Of a stretch of DNA of 44,200 bases, positions 35,921 to 44,190 are shown one piece after another. The notes under the pieces are model-generated. The model searched no databases. It saw only the letters and a list, made by a program, of their open reading frames with translations, and was not told where the DNA came from. Source of the stretch: Hymenobacter terrenus (GTDB lineage Bacteria > Bacteroidota > Bacteroidia > Cytophagales > Hymenobacteraceae); assembly GCF_000972495.1 (NCBI RefSeq), contig NZ_LATM01000035.1, positions 1 through 44,200 on the forward strand, given 5' to 3'. Position 1 is the stretch's first letter; every line of letters begins with the position of its first letter. The translations under genes were made by a program, and so were the position numbers.

Positions 35921-36343
35921 TTAGTTACCGAGAGTGGTTTGCGCACTGGCAGGCTTGCGGGCCGGACGCACGCTGTAGGGGACCATGCCGTTGCTGGTGC
36001 GGATGTGTAGTGGCATACCGGGGGCCGCGTGTACGTTGGCGTTATCAATTTCGCCGCGCGAGCTGGTAGCGGGCGCATCGGTGGCCCAGCCCCCATCAGC
36101 GGCAGTGGCAGAAGCCACGGCGGTTTGGGTATTATCAAGTGGAGGCCAGCCATCGTTCAGCGGGGCAACGGTAGTCGACTTGCTGGCTACGCGGCGGGCT
36201 TTCTTAGCATTGCGGGCGGCAACACGCGCGGCGGCTTTGGCGGTCTTGGTCGTCTTTTTGGGGGTGACGGCGGGAGTCGTTTGAGCACTGGCTTCAGCCA
36301 GCAGGAACATCGACAGGGCAAGGGTGAGGAGGGAGCGAAGCAT
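35921..36343 (-). CDS. Small secreted APGxP-motif protein 2
   Basis: A 140-aa secreted protein. The signal peptide ends near EASAQ at about residue 21, followed by a Lys/Ala-rich basic segment (AARVAARNAKKARRVA) and a Trp-containing middle part. AAPGMPLHIRTSNG at about residues 106-119 corresponds to the APGxP motif of its neighbours. TTTG and TACTTTTT, 21 bp apart (36371-36403, minus strand), are a near-consensus promoter. Function unknown. Confidence 0.6.
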   Translation of the reverse strand: MLRSLLTLALSMFLLAEASAQTTPAVTPKKTTKTAKAAARVAARNAKKARRVASKSTTVAPLNDGWPPLDNTQTAVASATAADGGWATDAPATSSRGEIDNANVHAAPGMPLHIRTSNGMVPYSVRPARKPASAQTTLGN

Positions 36344-36449
36344 GGCTGAAGTTTGAGTGAGATGGGTTAGAAAAAGTAATTGGCGTTGTTATAAGGGGAC
36401 AAAACGAAAAGTGTGCCAACTTCTATTTCTTGCTCTGGCTCCACGCAAA

Positions 36450-36490
36450 ACGGCCCGGCTGACCCGTCTTGCGTGGGTCGGCCGGGCCGT
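36450..36490 (-). terminator. GC-rich terminator after the 36568 gene
   Basis: ACGGCCCGGCTGACCC at 36450-36465 pairs with 36475-36490 over 16 bp with one wobble. On the minus strand the stem is followed by TTTTG, a short U tract, so it terminates the gene ending at 36568. Confidence 0.8.
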
Positions 36491-36567
36491 GGAGTTATCA
36501 GGCTTCACATGGCAAAGCAAGTGAGGCCCGACGCTTTCAAAAACACTGTTCGGCAGGCGTAATTGAG

Positions 36568-37257
36568 CTACCAGCCAGATGGTGCGGCGGGTGCTTTTTT
36601 CACGCTCTTTTTGGGGGGAGTGGCCTGGGTAGCGCTGCCCGTCTTTGTGCTGACTCCAATGGGTTGCTCAGCGTTGCCGGTGGCCGCATTCATGCCACCG
36701 GCAGCACTAGTGCCCGCGGCAGCCGCTCCGGCGTTGGTGGTTGCAGCCGGGGCCGCGCCAGCTTGGTCGCCGCCACTCATGGTGGCGCCTTCGGCGCCCA
36801 CCAATGTGGGTTTAGCAGCCGCTGCTTTGAGGCGTTCGGTTCGGAGGCGCCGCCGCTCGCGAGCAGCAGCAGCATCGTTTTCCAGCACGCTACGCCCACT
36901 TTGCAGCATCACTGGCGTGCCAGGCGCAACGGACATACCCTGCCGGTCGTTGCCGCCTTGGGTCGAGCCACTGGTGGCACCCGGAACAAAGCTGTTGTCG
37001 GGCGGCGTGGAAGCGGTGTTACCAGGATTGGGGTCTGGCTGGGCCGGCTCGCTGGGATAGGGCGACACCGTACGGCCATCATTCTGTGGAGCAGCCTGCT
37101 GGCCCCCGGCGCGCGTCTGACTGCCCGTAGTAGTGGTTTTTTTGGTCGTCTTTTTCTTAGGTGCGTCCCACCCGCCAGTATCCCAACCACCGGTTTGGGC
37201 TGCGGCGCTAGTTGCCAGTGCTCCAGAGAGGAGCAGTAAAAACAAAGTACTTTTCAT
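36568..37257 (-). CDS. Secreted low-complexity APGxP-motif protein 3
   Basis: A 229-aa secreted protein. The signal peptide ends near TSAAAQ, and the next residues TGGWDTGGWDAPKKK include a GGWD repeat. A Thr/Lys segment, a Pro/Asn-rich stretch, then SVAPGTPVMLQSGRSVLENDAAAARERRRLR at about residues 109-139 hold the APGxP motif and a basic helix; the tail is Ala/Gly/Thr-rich. The third member of a group of three adjacent minus-strand genes with the same motif. Its start region is divergent from pheS. Confidence 0.6.
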   Translation of the reverse strand: MKSTLFLLLLSGALATSAAAQTGGWDTGGWDAPKKKTTKKTTTTGSQTRAGGQQAAPQNDGRTVSPYPSEPAQPDPNPGNTASTPPDNSFVPGATSGSTQGGNDRQGMSVAPGTPVMLQSGRSVLENDAAAARERRRLRTERLKAAAAKPTLVGAEGATMSGGDQAGAAPAATTNAGAAAAGTSAAGGMNAATGNAEQPIGVSTKTGSATQATPPKKSVKKAPAAPSGW

Positions 37258-37360
37258 GTTGGATGAGGATTAATGTGGAATAAGCGGGAGGAAGATGAAC
37301 CGGAAAGGATAAGTTCCGACTACTTACGTGAATCGTTCTGCGATGGTACTCCACCGAACG

Positions 37361-37368
37361 TAACTTTG
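37361..37368 (+). promoter_or_regulatory. -7 promoter element of pheS
   Basis: TAACTTTG is a perfect TAnnTTTG match, only 6 bp before the first ATG at 37375. Transcription would start on or next to the start codon, so the mRNA is probably leaderless. The -33 TTG is not clear. Confidence 0.6.
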
Positions 37369-37374
37369 TGGCCT

Positions 37375-38448
37375 ATGATGCAGGACTCTATTGCCGGCCT
37401 CGCGGCCGAAATTAATGCTGCCGATCTAAGCAGCGCCGCCCACCTCGATGCGTTTCGCATCAGCTACCTCGGTCGTAAGGGCCGTTTGGCCGATTTATTC
37501 GACCAGCTCAAGACGGTGCCCGCCGATGAGAAGCGAGCTGTGGGTCAGCAGCTCAACGCCCTCAAGCAGCAGGCCCAGGCCCGTTTCGACGAAGCTCAGC
37601 AGGCGGCCGAAGCCGCGGCTGATAATGCCCCGGCCAACCCCGATTTTGACTACACGCTGCCGCCCGTGCCCAACGCCCTGGGCACCCGCCACCCGCTGAG
37701 TCTGGTACGCGAGGAAATGCTGCGTGTGTTTGCCCGCATCGGCTTCGCGGTGGCTGAAGGCCCCGAAATTGAGGACGACTGGCACAATTTCACGGCCCTC
37801 AACTTCCCCGAAAACCACCCGGCGCGCGACATGCAGGATACGTTCTTTGTGGAACCGGCTTCGCGCAGCACTACGCCCGGCGACGCGCCAACGGGGGCTC
37901 CAGCTCTGCCGCACCTGCTGCGTACCCACACCAGCACCGTGCAAGTGCGCGTGATGGAAACCGAGCCGCTACCCATCCGCCGCGTGATGCCCGGCCGGGT
38001 GTTCCGTAACGAGGCCATTTCGGCCCGTGCGCATATGATGTTTCATCAGGTGGAAGGCATTTTTATTGACGAAGGAGTGAGCTTCGCCGACCTGAAGCAG
38101 ACGGTGTATTACTTCGTACAGGAGCTGTTCGGAGCTGATATCAATATCCGTTTCCGACCCAGCTTCTTCCCCTTCACTGAGCCCAGCGCCGAAATTGACA
38201 TCACCTGCCTCATTTGCAAAGGCGCGGGCTGCAACATCTGTAAGTATTCAGGCTGGGTAGAAATTGGCGGCTGCGGCATGGTCGACCCTGCCGTGCTCGA
38301 AAATGCCAAGATTGATTCCGATAAATACTCGGGCTATGCCTGGGGGATGGGCATCGAGCGCATTGCCATGCTCAAGTACCAGATTAAGGATTTGCGGCTA
38401 TTCACGGAGAATGACATGCGGTTCTTGCGGCAGTTTGAGGCGCTGTAA
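37375..38448 (+). CDS. pheS: Phenylalanine-tRNA ligase alpha subunit
   Basis: The catalytic class II subunit of PheRS, which charges tRNA-Phe; 357 aa. Its N-terminal coiled coil leads to DYTLPPVP, and motif 2 is at ISARAHMMFHQVEG. SEIDITCLICKGAGCNICKYSGW carries a CxxC-x4-CxxC pattern and a late GMGIERIAML is the motif 3. ATG 37375 or 37378 fits the family's start; the frame is open to 37273 but crosses the promoter element. PheT is not in the window. Confidence 0.96.
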   Translation: MMQDSIAGLAAEINAADLSSAAHLDAFRISYLGRKGRLADLFDQLKTVPADEKRAVGQQLNALKQQAQARFDEAQQAAEAAADNAPANPDFDYTLPPVPNALGTRHPLSLVREEMLRVFARIGFAVAEGPEIEDDWHNFTALNFPENHPARDMQDTFFVEPASRSTTPGDAPTGAPALPHLLRTHTSTVQVRVMETEPLPIRRVMPGRVFRNEAISARAHMMFHQVEGIFIDEGVSFADLKQTVYYFVQELFGADINIRFRPSFFPFTEPSAEIDITCLICKGAGCNICKYSGWVEIGGCGMVDPAVLENAKIDSDKYSGYAWGMGIERIAMLKYQIKDLRLFTENDMRFLRQFEAL

Positions 38449-38687
38449 GACCGCTGAATCATTTGGCCAGCGGGCCGTGTTAGCTTCTTCCACTCCAACT
38501 CTTGCGCTGACTGCTACTCCCGAATCCAAAGCTGTGCCAACGGCTTGGTAAACGTGACCAAATCATTTGAAACCCTGAGCAGCAAGGACACCCTGACTGG
38601 AATTACTTTCCTCGTAGCAGCCGGCGCTGAGCCTCATCCTTGGTTTACTCTTGCCTATAAATTCGTGACCCGCAGGACAGAGCGAGC
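38449..38687. other. Intergenic region after pheS
   Basis: About 240 bp between pheS and the repeat before rimO. I see no strong terminator hairpin, promoter or ORF with coding character. Confidence 0.35.
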
Positions 38688-38732
38688 AAAATCCGTGAAG
38701 CCTGCTGAATCCGTCTAAACCCGTGATAAGTG
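38688..38732 (+). repeat. Iterated AATCCG-type repeat before rimO
   Basis: Four units starting AATCC, AAGCC, AATCC and AACCC at about 38690, 38698, 38708 and 38718 follow one another with an 8-10 base period. The block ends at the GTG start of rimO. A sister block with four units lies at 40237-40280 before bshC. Confidence 0.6.
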
Positions 38733-40043
38733 AAAGTTAGAAATCAAACCCAAAATAAAGTCAACGTCATCACCCTGGGCTGCTCCAAGAATATTGTGGA
38801 CAGTGAAGTGCTGATGGGCCAACTCCAGGCCAACCACTTCGACGTGACCCACGAAGCAGAGAAGTCTGATGCCAATATCGTCATTATCAACACCTGCGGC
38901 TTTATTGACAACGCCAAACAAGAGAGCATCGACACCATTCTGCGCTACGCCGACGAAAAGGAAGCCGGCCGCCTGGATAAGCTGTACGTGACCGGCTGCC
39001 TTTCGCAACGCTACAAGGATGAGCTGGAAGTTGAAATTCCGCAGGTCGACGCCTATTTCGGCACCCTGGAACTGCCCCAGATGCTGAAGGTGCTCAACGC
39101 CGACTACAAGCACGAGCTTATTGGTGAGCGCCTTATCACCACGCCCAAGCACTACGCCTACTTCAAAATCGCGGAGGGCTGCAACCGTCCCTGCTCGTTT
39201 TGCGCCATCCCGCTGATGCGCGGCAAGCACGTGGACCGGCCCATTGAGGACTTGGTACGCGAGGCGAAACGCCTGGCCAGCATGGGCACCAAAGAGCTGA
39301 TTCTCATTGCCCAGGACCTGACTTACTACGGCCTGCAAGCCTATGGGGAGCGCAAGCTGGCCGACCTGCTTCGCAACCTGTCCGACGTGAACGGCATCGA
39401 CTGGATTCGGCTGCAATACGCCTACCCTTCGCAGTTTCCGCTGGATGCGCTGGACGTGATGGCTGAGCGCGAGAACATTTGCAACTACCTCGACATGCCC
39501 TTGCAGCACGGCTCCGATAATATGCTGAAAACCATGCGCCGGGGCATTACCAAACGCCGGACCATCGAGCTGGTAGATACCATTCGGCAGCGCGTGCCGG
39601 GCATTGCGCTACGCACCACGCTCATCAGCGGCCACCCCGGCGAAACGGAGCAGGACTTCCGGGAGCTGTATGATTTCGTGGAGCAAACGCGCTTCGAGCG
39701 GCTGGGTATCTTCACCTACTCGCACGAAGAAAATACGCACTCGCACACCCTTGTCGATGATGTGCCGGCCGAGGTGAAGCAGGAGCGCGCCGATGCCATT
39801 ATGGAGCTGCAGCAAGGCATTTCGATGGAGCTGAACGAAGCCCGCGTGGGGCAAACCTACAAGGTGCTGTTCGACCGCAAGGAAAGCGGCCATTTCGTGG
39901 GCCGCACTGAATTTGACTCGCCAGAGGTGGACAACGAAGTGCTGGTGCCGGTGGAAAAAGACACTTTCGTACGCCTCGGCGACTTTGCCAACGTGAAAAT
40001 CACTTCAGCCACGGACTTCGACCTGTACGGGCAATTGGTGTGA
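38730..40043 (+). CDS. rimO: Ribosomal protein S12 methylthiotransferase
   Basis: A radical SAM enzyme that methylthiolates an Asp of ribosomal protein S12. The 437-aa protein has the N-terminal UPF0004 domain with auxiliary-cluster cysteines C18 and C56 (LGCSKN, NTCGF), the radical SAM motif C151-x3-C155-x2-C158 in GCNRPCSFCAIP with the RimO-type MRGKHVDRP following, and a C-terminal TRAM domain. The start is GTG 38730, chosen because it gives MKVRNQTQNKVNVITLGCSKN; an earlier GTG in the repeat is out of frame. A terminator follows at 40134. Confidence 0.95.
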   Translation: MKVRNQTQNKVNVITLGCSKNIVDSEVLMGQLQANHFDVTHEAEKSDANIVIINTCGFIDNAKQESIDTILRYADEKEAGRLDKLYVTGCLSQRYKDELEVEIPQVDAYFGTLELPQMLKVLNADYKHELIGERLITTPKHYAYFKIAEGCNRPCSFCAIPLMRGKHVDRPIEDLVREAKRLASMGTKELILIAQDLTYYGLQAYGERKLADLLRNLSDVNGIDWIRLQYAYPSQFPLDALDVMAERENICNYLDMPLQHGSDNMLKTMRRGITKRRTIELVDTIRQRVPGIALRTTLISGHPGETEQDFRELYDFVEQTRFERLGIFTYSHEENTHSHTLVDDVPAEVKQERADAIMELQQGISMELNEARVGQTYKVLFDRKESGHFVGRTEFDSPEVDNEVLVPVEKDTFVRLGDFANVKITSATDFDLYGQLV

Positions 40044-40133
40044 GGCACCGTTTGCGGATTTTGGAAACGGTTTTAGTCTTCAGGCTTAGCAAGAAAGCGG
40101 CCCTCGGGCTATTGACGTGATATTTAAATTTTC

Positions 40134-40161
40134 AAAAGGCAGCCAAGAGGCTGCCTTTTTT
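40134..40161 (+). terminator. Intrinsic terminator after rimO
   Basis: AAAAGGCAGCC at 40134-40144 pairs with GGCTGCCTTTT at 40149-40159 with a four-base loop, then T residues. Confidence 0.92.
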
Positions 40162-40236
40162 GTTTAACCCCGACCTTTGGGACCTGACTCTCTCAATCGA
40201 AAGCTGCGCCGCCCACAGCCGTAGGTCATCGAAGTT

Positions 40237-40280
40237 AAAATCCGTGCAACCCGACTAATCCGAGCGAATCCGTGGTTCAG
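40237..40280 (+). repeat. Iterated AATCCG-type repeat overlapping bshC start
   Basis: AATCC, AACCC, AATCC and AATCC units begin at about 40239, 40248, 40257 and 40267. The last unit, AATCCGTGGTTCAG, contains the GTG start codon of bshC at 40272. It is related to the block before rimO at 38688-38732. Confidence 0.65.
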
Positions 40281-41861
40281 ACAATATCCTACGCCGAAAC
40301 CGGCTCCTTTTCTGGTCTCCTGACCGACTACATTGCCCAAAAGCCAGCCTTAGCCCCCTTTTACAACCGCTGGCCAGCGCTGGAAAACTTCGCCGCCCAA
40401 ATTGAGGAGAAGCAGGCTTCCTACGCTCCCGAGGCCCGCAAACGTCTGGTAGCCGCCTTGCGCGACCAATATTTACCGGAGGGGCCGCAACCCAACATCT
40501 CGGCTAATATTCAGCTTTTAGAGCGGGAAACCACCTTCACCGTAACCACCGGTCATCAGCTTAACTTGCTTACCGGGCCGCTGTATTTCATCTACAAAAT
40601 TGTATCGGCCATTAAGTTGAGCCGGCAATTGAAGGAGAAGTATCCGCAGTATGACTTCGTGCCGGTGTACTGGATGGCTACGGAGGACCACGATTTCGCT
40701 GAAATCAACCACTTCTCGCTGTTCGGTAAAACGTATTCGTGGGACGCGGCCAATACCGGCGGCCCGGTGGGCCGGCTGCTGCTCGATGGCTTTGCCGAGC
40801 AATTGCTGAGCCAGCTACCGCCCGAAGTGCCCGCAGCTTTCCACAAGGCCTATACTGAGTCGAAGACCCTAGCAGAAGCTACCCGCAGGCTGGCTGATGC
40901 CTTGTTTGGCGAATTTGGTCTGGTGACGTTGGATGCCGACCGGTCCGACCTGAAACAGGCCCTGACGCCACTGCTGGAAAAAGAAATCGGGGAGCAGGTT
41001 TCCAACGCGGCCGTGCAGGCCACCAACACCCGCCTGACGGCCGCTGGCTACAAACCCCAGGTGTATTCGCGCCCTATCAACCTCTTTTTTATTACCGACG
41101 AGGGCAAGCGCGAGCGGCTGGAGCCCGACGCCAACGGGGCCGACTGCGTGGAGGTCACCGTTCGCAACACGGCCCGATGTCATAGCCAGGAAGAACTACT
41201 CGCCCTGGCCCGGCAACACCCCGAGCAGTTCAGCCCCAACGTGGTGCTACGGCCGGTTTACCAAGAAATATTATTGCCCAACTTGGTGTACATCGGCGGC
41301 GGCGCTGAAGTAGCCTATTGGTTTCAGCTGAAAGACGTGTTTGCGGCGTTTGGGGTGCCTTTCCCCATTGTGCTGCCCCGCAATTCGGCTGAGTACATCA
41401 GCCGGGCCAATGCGGGTAAGCTGAAGAAGCTGGGCCTCACTTGGCGCGAGATTTTCCGCCCGCTACCAGAGCTGAAAAAGCAGGTAGGCGCTGCGCTTGG
41501 CCAGGAAGAAATCAGCCTGAAAGACCAGCAGCAGGCGCTGGCCACCGCCTTCCAGCAAGTACAGGACGTAGCCCAGCGCCTCGACCCGACGCTGGTAAAA
41601 ACCGTGGCCGCCGAAGCCCAGAAAGCCGCCGCCGGCCTCGCCGGCCTCGAAAAGCGCCTGAGCAAAGCCGCTGAAAACAAGCACGAAACGGCCTATACCC
41701 AGCTCACAGCACTCAAAGACAAACTCTTCCCCGGCGGTGCCTTGCAGGAGCGCAGCGAAAACGTGCTGAGCATTCTGATTAACAACCCGAACTTCATTAA
41801 GCAATTGCTCGATGCCTTCGAGCCGCTGGCGCTGGAGTTCACGGTGCTGGAGGAGGAATAG
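40272..41861 (+). CDS. bshC: Bacillithiol biosynthesis cysteine-adding enzyme
   Basis: The last step of bacillithiol synthesis, joining cysteine to glucosaminyl-malate. The 529-aa length is family-typical. Recognisable parts are ISYAETGSFSGLLTDY, the TGHQLNLLTGPLYFIYKI motif (about 93-110), PVYWMATEDHDFAEI and the VYIGGGAEVAYWFQL block, plus a coiled-coil C-terminal arm (about 390-480). The GTG start at 40272 is the first in-frame start and lies inside an AATCCG-type repeat. It links to the YtxJ-like protein at 27798; bshA and bshB are not in this window. Confidence 0.93.
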   Translation: MVQTISYAETGSFSGLLTDYIAQKPALAPFYNRWPALENFAAQIEEKQASYAPEARKRLVAALRDQYLPEGPQPNISANIQLLERETTFTVTTGHQLNLLTGPLYFIYKIVSAIKLSRQLKEKYPQYDFVPVYWMATEDHDFAEINHFSLFGKTYSWDAANTGGPVGRLLLDGFAEQLLSQLPPEVPAAFHKAYTESKTLAEATRRLADALFGEFGLVTLDADRSDLKQALTPLLEKEIGEQVSNAAVQATNTRLTAAGYKPQVYSRPINLFFITDEGKRERLEPDANGADCVEVTVRNTARCHSQEELLALARQHPEQFSPNVVLRPVYQEILLPNLVYIGGGAEVAYWFQLKDVFAAFGVPFPIVLPRNSAEYISRANAGKLKKLGLTWREIFRPLPELKKQVGAALGQEEISLKDQQQALATAFQQVQDVAQRLDPTLVKTVAAEAQKAAAGLAGLEKRLSKAAENKHETAYTQLTALKDKLFPGGALQERSENVLSILINNPNFIKQLLDAFEPLALEFTVLEEE

Positions 41862-42044
41862 AGACAAGACTCTATCGGCCATGCACTTGGCCTTTTTAGC
41901 CTCCCTTCGCTTTTAGCTGGGTCTGAAGCAGGGCCGTGCACGAGGGCAAGCCACTTTTCGAGCTTGGTAGAACTAGAATGAAATGAAAAATCACCATTAT
42001 TTGGTGTTGCGCTGCTGCTTGCTAATCAATAAGATTTCGCCCTG

Positions 42045-42632
42045 ATGCTCACGAAAGCTGCCCTTCGTCGCACCGCGCTTGCCCGCCGTCAGGCCTTGGC
42101 GGCTACGGAGGTCGCATGGGGTAGCAAGCTGCTTTGCCAGCAGCTGTTTCAGCATTTTCCGGTAGCCGCCTGGCGCTGGCTGCACCTGTTTCTGCCGCTG
42201 ACCCGGCGCCACGAGCCCGACACCTGGTACATCATTCGCCGCATCTGGGCATCAGCATTGCCCGTGCACTTAGCCGTGCCAGTGGTACAGCCCGACGGCG
42301 TCAGTTTGAAGCACTACGAGTTGGCGCCTGAAACCCTACCCCAAGAAAACCGCTGGGGCATTCCCGAACCTATGGCAGCAGCTGCGGCCGAAGTGCCACC
42401 GCTGGCTTTTGATGCGGTATTGGTGCCGCTGCTGGCCGTGGACGATGCCGGCCACCGCGTCGGTTATGGCGGGGGCTTTTATGACCGGTTTCTTGCCCAG
42501 TGCGGGCCAGGCACGACGTTTATTGGGCTTAATGTGCTCGATGAAGCGCCGGTTGGCCCCATTGCTGACGTGCTGCCGACCGATGTGCCCTTGCACGCTT
42601 GCGTGACACCGAGTGGTGTATGGCACTTCTAG
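42045..42632 (+). CDS. 5-formyltetrahydrofolate cyclo-ligase
   Basis: Converts 5-formyl-THF to 5,10-methenyl-THF with ATP, in one-carbon metabolism. The 195-aa protein has the family's RRTALARRQAL start and the GYGGGFYDR motif (140-148) near the C-terminus, preceded by VPLLAVDDAGHR. ATG 42045 suits the family. It stands alone between bshC and exbD, with the 140 bp after it AT-rich. Some local residues (EVAWGSKLL, ETLPQENRWGIPEP) match the family's central helices and ENxWGIPEP motif. Confidence 0.94.
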   Translation: MLTKAALRRTALARRQALAATEVAWGSKLLCQQLFQHFPVAAWRWLHLFLPLTRRHEPDTWYIIRRIWASALPVHLAVPVVQPDGVSLKHYELAPETLPQENRWGIPEPMAAAAAEVPPLAFDAVLVPLLAVDDAGHRVGYGGGFYDRFLAQCGPGTTFIGLNVLDEAPVGPIADVLPTDVPLHACVTPSGVWHF

Positions 42633-42769
42633 CGCACACTTATATTATGGGCATTTGCGTCATTTTGCATCATTGGAATAAATATTTTCACACAGTGACA
42701 ATAGCGCCACAATAACTCGTTCACACACCGCGTTTGCCAAGTATCTCTCACCTAAAATGGATAGAAACT
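42633..42769. other. Intergenic region before exbD
   Basis: About 140 bp, AT-rich. No exact -7 element was found; TATTTTCA near 42688 is close. The TTG at 42734 is an open-frame start of exbD but lies upstream of a better ATG. Confidence 0.35.
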
Positions 42770-43294
42770 ATGGCAGAAATTCAACAGCAAGCGGCCGGCT
42801 CCCACAAGGGTAGCAAACGACGAGCGAAGAAGATGTCGACCAGAATCGACATGACGCCGATGGTGGACCTGGCGTTTCTACTCCTCACCTTTTTCATGCT
42901 CACCACCACCTTCGCCAAGCCTTACACCTTGGAGTTGCAGATGCCGGTGAAGGATGTGGAGACACCCGTGGCTCAATCCGGGGCCATGACCATTATTCTC
43001 GGTAAAGGGCACCAGGTGCATTATTTCTTCGGCTTGAATGCGCCCAAGGATAAGACCATAGCTGCCCCGGAGTTGAAGACGACCACCTTCGCCGCCGATG
43101 GCATCCGGCAAGTGCTGCTGCAACGGCATCAGCAGCAGCCCAAAATGGTCGTCCTGATTAAACCGAGCGCGGAATCCAAGTACCAGGACATGGTGGACAT
43201 TCTGGATGAAATGAGCATTACGCACCAGCAGAAGTACGCGCTGGTCAAAATTACCCAAGATGACTTAACCCTTATTAAACCCAAATCCTTATGA
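42770..43294 (+). CDS. exbD: Biopolymer transporter ExbD
   Basis: Inner-membrane partner of TonB that uses the proton gradient to energise outer-membrane receptors. The 174-aa protein has a basic cytoplasmic N-terminus, then one membrane helix with the essential Asp 33 in MVDLAFLLLTFFML, and a periplasmic domain ending at KITQDDL. ATG 42770 is chosen over TTG 42734, since MAEIQ fits Bacteroidota ExbD. Its stop overlaps the tonB ATG by 4 bp. The ExbB gene is not within the window. Confidence 0.93.
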   Translation: MAEIQQQAAGSHKGSKRRAKKMSTRIDMTPMVDLAFLLLTFFMLTTTFAKPYTLELQMPVKDVETPVAQSGAMTIILGKGHQVHYFFGLNAPKDKTIAAPELKTTTFAADGIRQVLLQRHQQQPKMVVLIKPSAESKYQDMVDILDEMSITHQQKYALVKITQDDLTLIKPKSL

Positions 43295-44118
43295 TGACCA
43301 ATGCCCAGCTGGCCACGGCCAGCCTCGACGACATCGTATTCGATGGTCGCAACCGAGTATACGGAGCCTATGAGCTTCGTGCCCTCTACCAACGCCACGT
43401 GACACGCGCGTTGGTCATCGCCTCGGCCATTTGTGCGCTGCTGCTCGCATTTCCGCTGTTGGCGCAGTTGCTGAAGGATAAGACGCCCGTCGCGCCGCCC
43501 AAGGTCCAGATTGAAACCATTCTTATTGCCCCGCCTCTAGACGAGAAAGTAATTACGCCACCGCCAGTTGCCCCACCTCCCGTGGCGCCACCCGCGCAGC
43601 CGCAGCACGTGGCTACTATCCGCTTTACCCCGCCAGTAGTAGTGCCCAATGACCAAGCTACCGAAGACGTACCTGAACAGAGAGCCCTGGAAAATGTCCG
43701 GGTGGCCAACGTAACTGAAACAGGTAGTACGGATATAGACCTGGGTCCGCTGGAAACTGTAGATGGCCCCAAAGAGGTAGCAGGCACCGTTGACACCAAA
43801 GTATACATTTCGGTGGAGCAAATGCCCGAATTACCCGGCGGTGGTGGCCAAGCGGCTATCGTGGCGGCTATTCAGAGAGCGGTAAAATATCCAGCCCTGG
43901 CTCTGCGCAACGGTGTAGAGGGCCGCGTTTACGTGAGCTTCACGGTGAATGCCAAGGGTGAAGTAGTCGATGCCAAGGTGCTGAAAGGCTTGGGCTCGGG
44001 CCTGGACGAGGAAACCCTTCGGGCCATTGGCACACTGCCTAAATTCATCCCTGGCAAGCAAAACGGCCGCGAAGTGAGCGTATCGTTTTCGGTACCGATT
44101 ACCTTCAAAATTCAGTAG
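43291..44118 (+). CDS. tonB: Energy transducer TonB
   Basis: Transfers energy from ExbBD to outer-membrane TonB-dependent receptors. The 275-aa protein has one membrane helix (about 39-60), a Pro-rich periplasmic linker (about 75-110, with repeated PPPVAPP) and the C-terminal TonB domain (about 190-275), with YPALALRNGVEGRVYVSFTV marking the domain. The N-terminal ASLDDIVFDGRNRVYGAYELR is the usual Bacteroidota extension. It is translationally coupled to exbD through a 4-bp overlap. Confidence 0.95.
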   Translation: MMTNAQLATASLDDIVFDGRNRVYGAYELRALYQRHVTRALVIASAICALLLAFPLLAQLLKDKTPVAPPKVQIETILIAPPLDEKVITPPPVAPPPVAPPAQPQHVATIRFTPPVVVPNDQATEDVPEQRALENVRVANVTETGSTDIDLGPLETVDGPKEVAGTVDTKVYISVEQMPELPGGGGQAAIVAAIQRAVKYPALALRNGVEGRVYVSFTVNAKGEVVDAKVLKGLGSGLDEETLRAIGTLPKFIPGKQNGREVSVSFSVPITFKIQ

Positions 44119-44190
44119 CTGAGTTTAAGCGCTACTTCTCAAACAGTGAGCTAAATACCCAGCCAAAAGTAACCAGGCCTTACTTTAGGG

